A DNA stretch of 64,000 nucleotides from Erinaceus europaeus. Its lineage: Eukaryota > Chordata > Mammalia > Eulipotyphla > Erinaceidae. The DNA lies in assembly GCF_950295315.1 (NCBI RefSeq), contig NC_080165.1, positions 8,467,917-8,531,916 of the forward strand. The letters are read 5' to 3'. Under the pieces are notes generated by a model. It was not told the origin of the DNA. It searched no databases and saw only the letters and a program-made list of their open reading frames with translations. Of the stretch, positions 55,869 to 64,000 are shown one piece after another (positions within the stretch are counted from its first letter, which is position 1; each line of letters begins with the position of its first letter). The translations under genes and the position numbers were made by a program.

Positions 55869-56590
55869 CAAATTATTTCTGCAATATCATACAATAAGAT
55901 TGTTACTCATCTACATACATATAGAATTCCTAAGGCTTGTTATTGAGAGAAATTACACTAAAGAGGACATCAAGCATATGTAATGAAGAATGAAGTGTCA
56001 TGCTGAAAGAGGGTGTAGGTAGGTGAGTGTCCATGACATGACTGTGCTCTGTAACTAGCAATCCAAATTTATTTTTACAAGTTCTTTTTGATCCGAGGTG
56101 GGGGGGGGGGGACGCTAAAAGTTTAGCATACAATTGTTGACACATGGGTACAATCTCTCATCTCCCCAAGTAAGTTTTGGGGACCTTGCTTCTTAGTTGT
56201 AGGTGAGAGTGTTCTTTTATCTTTGATAGAGACCCTTGCTTCAAAAATTCTAATGATGATGATAATAATATTACAAGAAAAAAATTCCAGAACCAAGTAA
56301 CACAAGTTTCTGTATTAGCAGAGTCCAGTGAATTCAAAACAAAGCAGATGTTATGGGACTCTGTGACATCAGAGATAAAGATAAAAACTTGAAAATATTA
56401 TAAATAGGTTATAAATGTAAAATAGTCATCCAGAATGATATTGAAGAGGGGTCAATGGTGAAAGCGAAAATTGCAATAAACAAATGTCTCTAAAAGTAAA
56501 TTGAAGGGGTAAGTACTCTAGTCAATTACTCAAGCATTAAATCAGATGGGAGGGTAGAATGGTGATATATTCAGATATGTGAACATTAAA
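55869..56590. other. unique sequence, about 0.7 kb
   Basis: G run at 56100-56110. No gene seen. Confidence 0.45.
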
Positions 56591-56603
56591 AATATTTACT
56601 TCC

Positions 56604-56880
56604 AGGGAGTCGGGCTGTAGAGCAGAGGGTTAAGTGCAGGTGGCGCAAAGCACAAGGACCGACATAAGGATCCCGGTTCGAGCCCCGGCTCCCCACCTGC
56701 AGGGGAGTTGCTTCACAGGCAGTGAAGCAGGTCTGCAGGTGTCTGTCTTTCTCTCCTTCCTCCTCTCTGTCTTCCCCTCCTCTCTCCATTTCTCTCTGTC
56801 CTATCCAACAACGACAACAACAATAATAACTACAACAATAAAACAACAAGGGCAACAAAGGGATTAAATAAATAAAATAA
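56604..56880 (+). mobile_element. SINE-a, complete
   Basis: Near-consensus copy with B box ggttcgagcccc. tttacttcca lies on both sides. Confidence 0.93.
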
Positions 56881-57110
56881 ATATTTTTAAAAAATTTACT
56901 TCCAAAGTACCTTCTCACAGAAATTTCTTGAAGTATATGCTTCTATAAGATATAAGGAAAAGAAAAGAAAACATCAGAATAAAAGATGAAAGATACAAAA
57001 TATATAAAAGTCAGTCTAAGAGAGTTCAGACCAAATAAGAGAGTCAGTGAGTGTCTCCCAGAAATCAGCTTAATTTTTACAAGGTTTTGTCAAGAGTTCA
57101 GAGGAAGATT

Positions 57111-57112
<2 letters not shown>

Positions 57113-57151
<39 letters not shown>
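57113..57151. repeat. (TA)n microsatellite
   Basis: About 19 TA units. Confidence 0.95.
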
Positions 57152-57154
<3 letters not shown>

Positions 57155-57156
<2 letters not shown>

Positions 57157-57924
57157 AGAAAAATATAAAAGCTGGAGTAGTGCAGATGAAGAGTTGGGGG
57201 TCTCCATTTTGTAGATAGTTAGTAGGCCTAGTTTAGTTAGATTCCAAAGAGCCCGTGACTATACTAGTTTTTTGTTTGTTTTTGTTCCCTGAGCCTGACA
57301 TCTGATATGCAGGTGGATCCCAATTATTGTCTGGGGAGATGATGTCATGCCTGGAAAAAGGACCAGAGAGCTGGATCAGGGAACATAGTAGCTTCCTAAT
57401 ATGGAAAAGGGGTATAAATATTGTTGACTTATAAACCCCATCAATTTGATCTGATCTGGGCCCCATATTCAGTTTAGGAGCCTGTATGATCTCTGCATCG
57501 CTGTAGATCTGACTTCACATTCTGTATGGCTTTGTATGTTAACTCTCTTTTCAGCCACCAGGTTTCAGATGCTACCATGATGCCAACCAGACTTCCCTGG
57601 ACAGACAACCCCACCAATGTGTCCTGGAACTCCAATTCCCCAGAGCCCTGCCCCACTAGGGAAAGAGAGAGACAGGCTGGGAGTATGGATCCACCTGTCA
57701 ACACCTGTGTTCATTGGGGAAGCAATTACAGAAGTCAGACCTTCCACCTTCTGCATCCCACAATGACCCTGGGTCCATGCTCCCAGAGGGATAAAGAATA
57801 GGAAAGCTGTCAGGGAGGGGATGGGACATGGAGTTCTGGTGGTGGGAATTGTGTGGAGTTGTACCCCTCTTATCGTATGTTTTTGTCAGTTTCCTTTTTA
57901 TAAATAAAAAAGAAAAAATATAAA
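57155..57924 (+). mobile_element. L1 with 5' inversion (twin priming) and target duplication
   Basis: 57170-57525 is L1 3' UTR on the minus strand. 57526-57908 is the 3' end on the plus strand with its A-rich tail. Flanks aaagaaaaatataaa and aaagaaaaaatataaa form the duplication. The inverted block lies just upstream of the direct block in L1 order. Confidence 0.88.
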
Positions 57925-58019
57925 GAAGAAAAAGAAAATGAGACAGTTTCATTTAAGGAAATAAACCAAGATCTCTTTGAAAGACTGGGGTTTTATTTAA
58001 CTTAATTCATATCTACGCA

Positions 58020-58212
58020 ATATATATTTTAATTTATTTATTGGGGAATTAATGCTTTAAAGTTGACTGCAAAACACAATAATTTGTACATGCATAACAT
58101 TTCCCAGTTTTCCATGTAACAATTCAACCCCCACTAGGTCCTCCTCTGCCATCATGTTCCAGGACCTGAACCCTTCCCCTACCCCAGAGTCTTTTACTTT
58201 GGTGCGATCCAC
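58020..58212 (-). mobile_element. L1 3' end, second 3'-UTR type
   Basis: atttattggggaattaatgc, atttgtacatgcataacatt, cccccactaggtcctcc, gagtcttttactttggtgc. Confidence 0.82.
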
Positions 58213-58754
58213 CAAATTACTTTTAATTTTATTTTTGAGTTATGTATGATGCCTAAAATTGTTTGGGTTTTCGCATAACCTCATATAAAGATAGTTTTTC
58301 ATGGGTAAGTAGTTTGTTTTGCAAGAAAGCAGAACCTAAAAAAAGTTGAACTCATGTAAACAGAGAGTATAATGATAATTGCCAGACTGAGGAAAATGGG
58401 GCTGTTATTCAAAGAATACAGACACCCAGATATAAAATGAGTAAGTTCTAGAGAGCTAATAGACAGCATGATGACTATAATTGGCAGTACTCTCTTATTT
58501 ACATGAAAGTTGCTGAGGATAAAACTTACATCTTCTCACCACAAAACAAAATGGTAATTACGTGATACGGTAATATTGCTGGCAAATTCTATGGTGGTGA
58601 GCATTTTGGAATACGTACATCTATCAAATCAGTAAATTATGTATCTTAAACACAGTGTTATAGATCAGCTACATAATTATTAAAACATTTACGGATTTTG
58701 TTGTTGATATGTCACAGGGACTCTGTGCTTATACAATTCCACCTCTCCTGACAA
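58213..58754. other. unique sequence
   Basis: AT-rich. The part at 58370-58640 (acagagagtataatgataat; gacagcatgatgactataat) has an old-repeat look but is not assigned. Confidence 0.4.
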
Positions 58755-58890
58755 AGTTTATTTTTTATTAGTTATTTAATAGTGATTTACAAGGGGACAA
58801 GATAACCAGGATCTAGTCCCACACTGGAAAGTTTTTTGCCTACACCCCCAAAGTAGATATAGATCTCCCAAAATCTTAGAGATAGGTTGA
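58755..58890 (-). mobile_element. old L1 3'-end fragment
   Basis: tagttatttaatagtgattt, then acaaggggacaagataacc, as at 14735. Diverged. Confidence 0.45.
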
Positions 58891-58904
58891 CTACTTATAA
58901 TTTT

Positions 58905-59055
58905 TTAATTTCATTTTAGTGAGAGGGATATAGAGGGAAATATAAAGAGAGCAGAGCACTCCTCAGCTCTGCTTTGGGGCAGCAATAGGAATTATACCTG
59001 GGACTATGGATTCTCGGGCATGAAGATTTTTACATAATCATTATGCTTTTTCCCC
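58905..59055 (-). mobile_element. SINE-c with longer 3' part
   Basis: gagcactcctcagctctgct, cctgggactatggattctcg and acataatcattatgctt on the minus strand. Confidence 0.75.
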
Positions 59056-59219
59056 AGGCCTGTGTTTTTTTTTTAAATCTATAACTTCCTGAGTTTCAAT
59101 TTCTCTATATTATACAAATGTAACTGATGGTTGACAGTTTTTTTTTCCTCCAGAGATGACAGAAGGTAAGAAACACAGAGAGAGAAGGAAGACACCACAA
59201 CATTGCTTGCATTTTTTAA

Positions 59220-59481
59220 AATTTTATTTATTTATTGCCCTTGTTGTTTTATTGTTGTAGTTATTATTGTTGTTGTCATTGTTGGATAGGACAGAGAGAA
59301 ATGGAGAGAGGAGGGGAAGACAGAGAGGGGGAGAGAAAGATAGACACCTGCAGACCTGCTTCACCGCCTGGGAAGCGACTCCCCTGCAGGTGGGGAGCTG
59401 GGGTTCGAACCGGGATCCTTATGCCGGTCCTTGTGCTTTGCGCCACCTGCGCTTAACCCGCTGCGCCACCGCCCGACTCCC
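59220..59481 (-). mobile_element. SINE-a, complete
   Basis: Duplication tgcttgcatttttt on both sides (right copy 59482-59495). Near-consensus head gccaccgcccgactccc. Confidence 0.93.
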
Positions 59482-59495
59482 TGCTTGCATTTTTT

Positions 59496-59860
59496 TTATT
59501 TGAATTTATTTTATTTTATTTTTTGCCTCCAGGGTTATCACTGGCACTCAGTGTCTGCATTATGAATCCACTGCTCCCAGAGGCTATTTTTTCCCTTTTG
59601 TTGTCCTTGTTGTTTATCACTGTGATTATTATTGTTGTTGTTGTTATTGCTGTCATTGTCGTTGGATAGGACAGAGAGAAATGGAGAGAGGAGAGGAAGA
59701 CAGAGAGGGGGAGAGAAAGATAGACACCTGCAGACCTGCTTCACCGCTTGTGAAGCGACTCCCCTGCAGGTGGGGAGCCGGGGGCTCGAACCTGGATCCT
59801 TGTACCAATCCTTGTGCTTCGCACCACATGCACTTAACCCGCTGCAGCACCACCCAGCCC
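59496..59860 (-). mobile_element. SINE-a with extra 3' module
   Basis: Module (gcctccagggttatcactgg) then a complete SINE-a ending gcaccacccagccct. Confidence 0.9.
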
Positions 59861-60136
59861 TCACAGCACTGCTTCGCTGCTCTTGAAACTTCTCCTTCGC
59901 ATGGTGCTCCTATGTGGAACTGGAAGTTCCAGCTGGTTTCTCCTGCAAGATGATGTGTGTGTTGTTCCAGATGAACTCTCTCCCAGCCCCAGATTATTTT
60001 ACTGAGTTTAGCAGGAAGGAAGATATTGCACTGATGATAGAAATGTCCTTTCTGTATGACAATACTGTATCCACTAGTTATGTGTAGCTATTAAACACTT
60101 AAAATGTACTGTGACTAAGGAAATATTTTTAACTTA

Positions 60137-60157
60137 TTATTATTATTAATCAGACTC

Positions 60158-60190
<33 letters not shown>
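60137..60190. repeat. (ATT)n microsatellite
   Basis: Two ATT runs, at 60137-60148 and 60158-60190. Confidence 0.9.
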
Positions 60191-60192
<2 letters not shown>

Positions 60193-60560
60193 TGGCATAT
60201 GGCAGTGTCAGGAATGAAACCTGGTATCCTTCAAATGCAAGGCTGTATAATACTACTGCACCATCTTCCTGTTTCTGAACTTTTATTTACTTCCAATTAA
60301 TTTAAAATTGGTAATCATTATGTTTTTGCTAACGATGGAGGGAAGAAATAGAACCATCTTTGGCATCTGTAATGCTAAGGATTAAACTTGGGACCTCAGG
60401 CTTTTATCCACAGTGCCACCTCTGAACCTGCTTTTATTCATCTCTCTCTCTCTCTCTCTTTCTAACAGAACTCACTCTCTATAGTGGTGCAAGGGATTGA
60501 ACGTATGAGACTGCTGGCATCTCAGATTCTGCTGTGGAAACGGCTGTGCTATGTTCCCAG
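60191..60560 (-). mobile_element. cluster of degraded SINE-d-like pieces
   Basis: Three minus-strand tRNA-like patches: 60195-60275 (atgaaacctggtatccttca), 60350-60420 (ttaaacttgggacctcaggc) and 60465-60550 (ggattgaacgtatgagactg). A CT run lies at 60439-60460. Confidence 0.5.
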
Positions 60561-60809
60561 AAAATCAACTTAAATTCAGTTTTTTTCATATGGCTAGTAG
60601 CTGCCACATTGGATAGAAACCATTCAATTATGTTTGCATACTATAATATAGTAATATAGAAGTCATAAACAAAAAGATACCTGTGATATCCCAAATTGTT
60701 TTGGAAATTAATATACTTTCAGATAACCTGTGAAATAATGAAAAAGTATCAAGATACACTGTAAACTATTTTTATGATATTAAAAATATGCACGTTGGCA
60801 GCAAAATAG

Positions 60810-61010
60810 ATCAACTGGACAGTACAAATGTTTTGCCATAAAAAATAAAAAATAAAAATAAATAGTTTGCCATACTTGCAACACAGGTTCAGGCCTGGCC
60901 CTCTTACAGTAAAGGAAGCTTCAGTTCTTCAGTTCTGTGCTGCCTTCCCTTCTGCTGTTCTGTTGCTCATCTCTGCTTTCTGAGAAAGTCAATTCAGAGC
61001 AGTGAAACCT
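60810..61010 (+). mobile_element. SINE-d
   Basis: caacacaggttcaggcctgg and gtaaaggaagcttcagttct, with an A-rich insertion (60839-60863). Confidence 0.55.
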
Positions 61011-61032
61011 GGACAATGACTAAAACAAAGCA

Positions 61033-61035
<3 letters not shown>

Positions 61036-61089
<54 letters not shown>

Positions 61090-61100
61090 AGGAAAGGAGA
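61036..61100. repeat. (GAAA)n microsatellite
   Basis: About 15 GAAA units, then imperfect purine sequence. Confidence 0.95.
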
Positions 61101-61124
61101 GAAAAGAAAGATGTCTCAAACTTG

Positions 61125-61930
61125 GTGAGATTCAGTGAAAACTGAGCTTTGAGGCAAGTGTGTAGCACTAAATGCATATATTTAAAAAGAAGAACTAAAA
61201 CTAGCTGGTCAACCTTAGGAAAACAGATAAAGAAAAATAAACTAAGACTGACCACTGGCATAAGCACAAGAAAAATAATTAAGAGTTCCAGCTAAAATCA
61301 ATGAAACTCAAAATAAGACATCAGTAGAGATAAGTCAATAAAATCAAAATCTTGCTCATTGATAAAGTCAATAAAATGCATACATCCAGCCTCACTAATC
61401 AAGGGAAAAAAAAAGACAAATAGCCAATACCATAAATGAAAGAGTAATCAATACAAAGTCCATGAATAGAATAATAAATAGATATTGCGAACAGCTCTGT
61501 GACCACACATCTGACAAATGAAATGGGTCAGTTCCTTAAAAGATACTAACTACTGGGAGTCGGGCGGTAGCACAGCGGGTTAAGCGCAGGTGGCACAAAG
61601 CACAAGGACGGGCCTAAGGATCCCGGTTCGAACCCCGGCTCCCCACCTGCAGGGGAGTCACTTCACAGGCGGTGAAGCAGGTCTGCAGGTGTCTGTCTTT
61701 CTCTCCCCCTCTCTGTCTTCCCCTCCTCTCTCCATTTCTCTCTGTCCTATCCAACAATGACAACAACAACAACAATAATAATAACTACAACAATAAAACA
61801 ACAAGGGCAACAAAAGGGAATAAATAAATAAAATAAATATTTAAAAAAAGATACTAACTACCAAACTTATACTAAGATACAGAGGTAGTTTGAATATCTA
61901 TTGAGGAAACTGAATAAACAGTTAATACCC
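61125..61930 (+). mobile_element. L1 ORF2 fragment split by a young SINE-a
   Basis: Blocks 61125-61553 and 61846-61930 match the stretch of L1 ORF2 between endonuclease and reverse transcriptase (aaaatcaatgaaactcaaaa, ataccataaatgaaagagta, tattgaggaaactgaataa). Frames are broken. Confidence 0.75.
61554..61845 (+). mobile_element. SINE-a, complete and near consensus
   Basis: Best-preserved SINE. A-box-like tagcacagcggg (61568-61579), B box ggttcgaaccc (61625-61635), and a perfect 16-bp duplication aaaagatactaactac (61538-61553 and 61846-61861). Probably a recent insertion. Confidence 0.97.
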
Positions 61931-61939
61931 TCCCCCCAC

Positions 61940-62150
61940 CCAATAGGTGCCAGGCTGTGACACACATTCCCATGCCTGAGGACCTGGGTTCAAACTCTTA
62001 GTCTGAGTGAGAGGGAAGCTTCACAAAATGCAGTAAAGCAATGCTGAACGTCTGTCTCTGTCTCTGTCTCTCTCTTGATCTTTCTCTCTTCTCTCCTCTC
62101 AATTTTTCTCTTTCTCCTGAGGTCACAATAAAAATTTATTTTAAAATATT
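61940..62150 (+). mobile_element. SINE-b, diverged
   Basis: Head aggtgccaggctgtgacaca, B box gggttcaaactc, and a (TCTG)n body. Confidence 0.82.
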
Positions 62151-62156
62151 CCCCCA

Positions 62157-62355
62157 GGGGTCAGGTGGTGGTGCACCTGGTTGAGTGTACATGTTACAGT
62201 GCTCAAGGACCGGATTCAAGCCCCAGGTCCCCACCTGCAGGGGGAAAGCTTCACAAGTGGTGAAGCAGGGCTGCAGGTGTCTCTCTGTCTCCTACTCTCT
62301 GTCTCCCCCTTCCTCTCAATTTCTGGCTGTCTCTATCAAAATTTTTAAAAATACT
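62157..62355 (+). mobile_element. SINE-b
   Basis: Head ggggtcaggtggtggtgcac. aaatattccccc and aaatactccccc flank it. Confidence 0.92.
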
Positions 62356-63471
62356 CCCCCCAAATAAAGAGCTAGAACCATAGAATTTCACTGTAAATTC
62401 TTTTAATTTCTTATGTGAATAGCACATAGAATCTGCCCAGATCTGCACCTCTGCCACCAAGCAGTCCACTGGGTCGCTTAAGCTTCTAAGGCAGCAACAC
62501 CTGACATGCCCTTTTTGTGTCCTCAAGTGGTGGTGGGAGTAGGGGGGGGATCATCTGGGGATTTTACAAACACAAAAGCCTATGTCCACTGCTTCCCTGC
62601 CCTCGATGAATGCTTAAGGAAGAAAGAATAGCACGTTTCCACAGTTTCTTACAAAAGCATAAAAGAATAGATGACTTTTCCTGTCCTAGTTTAATTCAAG
62701 ATATGGTCTAAAGTCAGTTTCAGATAAACAGATACAAATAAGTCATGCATAAGATAGTTCAACTGATTCGACAAAACAACCACGCAGAAAAAGTAGACCT
62801 AAGATAGGTAGTGATTCTCCCCTTGGGGAAGTTGTTCATAATTCCTCATTGTGTAAATGTTGGCAGTTCACAGTGACTTCATTTCAGAGAGCCATATGGA
62901 ATGTGAGGTGTGATAGCTGGCAACTTTGCAGAGGGAAAATCTGGCAAAATTTACCTCAGCCAGGAGAACAAGATTGGCACCAACATTGCTAAGTCAGGTT
63001 GACAGGTACTCTTGGTTGTTGCTTACGAGAGTGCCACTTTACCTCAGTGGTTCTCCTCCTTAAAATCCACAATCCTAATTTAATCACCAGAAACACAGCT
63101 GACAACCTCAGGCAAAGAGCTTTCTGTAAATGCAGTGCTCCTCTGAATTGACATGGTCATCGAAAGCCTGGATGTCTGAGAAACTGTCACAATTGAAAGG
63201 AGACTGAGGAACATGCTGATTAAATGTGACAGAGCCTAAACAAGCCCCTGGGAGAGAAAAAAGGAAGACTATCAGGTCAAAACCAAAGACATCTCAGTGA
63301 AGAACAACCTTCTTAGACACTATTACTCTCAATTCCCAGGATTTATCTTAGCATCTAAAGACATCCTGAAGGCTTAAGACAGCTTCTGTGTATGTTTTGT
63401 TCCCGCATTCAGAAGAAAGGAAAAATATCTACTTTAGAGGCTCTTTGTCTTCCTCAGATGCATTTAAAAAT
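62356..63471. other. unique sequence, about 1.1 kb
   Basis: Repeat-poor spacer with no exon-like frame. Confidence 0.45.
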
Positions 63472-63532
63472 AATTTTATTTATTATTGCATAGAGACAGA
63501 GAGAAATTGAGAGGGGAAGAGGGAGAGAGGGA

Positions 63533-63573
<41 letters not shown>

Positions 63574-63686
63574 TCCTACAGCCACTCATGAAGCTTTGCC
63601 CCTTGTAGGTGGGGCCCAGGGGCTTGAACCGAGACCATGCACACTGTGGTGTGTGCACTTAACCAGGTGCGCCACCATCTGTTCCC
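63472..63686 (-). mobile_element. SINE-b with (GA)n
   Basis: Tail, a GA run at 63535-63571, B-box region ggggcttgaaccgag, and a head ending gcgccaccatctgttcccc. Confidence 0.88.
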
Positions 63687-63959
63687 CCAATGACAGAGGT
63701 CTTTTTTTCCCCTTTTAAGTTCTAAAGCTTTTCTAGTCCTTTGTCAACTTTTAAAAAACCTTCTGCCACTCCCTTTCTTTGACTTCTAAAGTGAAACAAG
63801 TGTCAAAGATTTGCAGATGTCACTCTTCCTTTGAGGAACCCCTGCAGCTTCGTGCCCAGAACTTGCCTTTCAGCCCGCAGTGGAGTCACGATGGATGGGA
63901 TGGGGGGTCTGAACTCATCTCCTTTGCTTTCTGATAGATTCTCACTACTACTTTTGTTT
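63687..63959. other. unique sequence
   Basis: No recognised feature. Confidence 0.4.
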
Positions 63960-64000
63960 TCTTTTTCTTTTTTTTTAAATTTTTAATGTTTGTTTATTTA
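63960..64000 (-). mobile_element. probable SINE or L1 tail cut by the window edge
   Basis: T-rich stretch ending tttgtttattta, as at the start of minus-strand SINE-a/b copies. Confidence 0.35.

Larger units (their letters stand above)
59140..59920 (-). mobile_element. older SINE-b split by two SINE-a copies
   Basis: Left piece 59140-59206 (agagagagaaggaagacacc), right piece 59861-59920 (cacagcactgcttcgctgct). Confidence 0.65.

Noticed and set aside
61554..61640. Possible tRNA gene (A and B boxes present)
   Set aside because: It is the head of a SINE-a; no anticodon arm or acceptor pairing of a true tRNA is kept.

Overview
Organism. This is nuclear DNA of a mammal, almost certainly a hedgehog (Erinaceidae, probably Erinaceus). 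Three things show it: dozens of copies of tRNA-derived SINEs whose heads and A/C-rich tails match hedgehog (ERI-type) SINEs, L1 elements with a very long lineage-specific 3' UTR, and remnants of a Vingi-clade non-LTR retrotransposon, a clade known to have expanded in hedgehogs. Family names are from recall and pattern reading, with no database search. My working SINE labels are: SINE-a (head like gggagtcgggcggtagcgca, tail rich in caacaataa and gggcaacaaaa), SINE-b (head ggccaggtggtggcgcacct, body with caggtgtctctctgtctc), SINE-c (cataatggttatgcaaa...ctcatgcctgaggctcc), and SINE-d (older, with caggttcgagtcc). Some SINE-a/b copies carry an extra 3' module (gccaccaggagcagtgg...gataaccctggaggc).

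No host protein-coding exon, functional RNA gene or CRISPR array is recognisable. Long reading frames are antisense readings of SINEs and L1 3' UTRs, or retroelement relics. The window reads as intergenic or deep intronic sequence, heavily filled by mobile elements with unique spacers between them.

Layout. 0-6 kb: SINEs, a solo LTR (3.2-3.6 kb), the C-terminal part of a Vingi ORF (4.16-5.09 kb), and two insertions only 18-20 bp long that match the Vingi 3' end and carry target duplications. 6.5-7.8 kb: 5' part of a gammaretrovirus-like ERV on the minus strand (LTR, proline-type primer site, broken gag). 8-30 kb: SINEs, several L1 3' ends, a dated L1 insertion (18.8-20.1 kb), a perfect 14-bp palindrome (20.76 kb) and a class-II-type solo LTR (25.0-25.5 kb). 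30-39 kb: an LTR-rich zone with four related plus-strand LTRs and a short provirus (31.5-34.2 kb, minus) that sits inside an L1, which itself sits inside an older repeat. 39-48 kb: a twin-primed L1 and a 2.3-kb L1 3' UTR. 48-64 kb: nested SINEs, another twin-primed L1 (57.2-57.9 kb), and an L1 ORF2 fragment split by a young SINE (61.1-61.9 kb).

Interactions. The enzymes are L1 (which mobilises SINEs and leaves poly(A) tails and 14-16-bp duplications), Vingi (3' end is a short GAA repeat) and retroviral LTR elements (6-bp duplications). Nesting gives relative ages: old repeat, then L1, then class-II ERV; and SINE first, then LTR.
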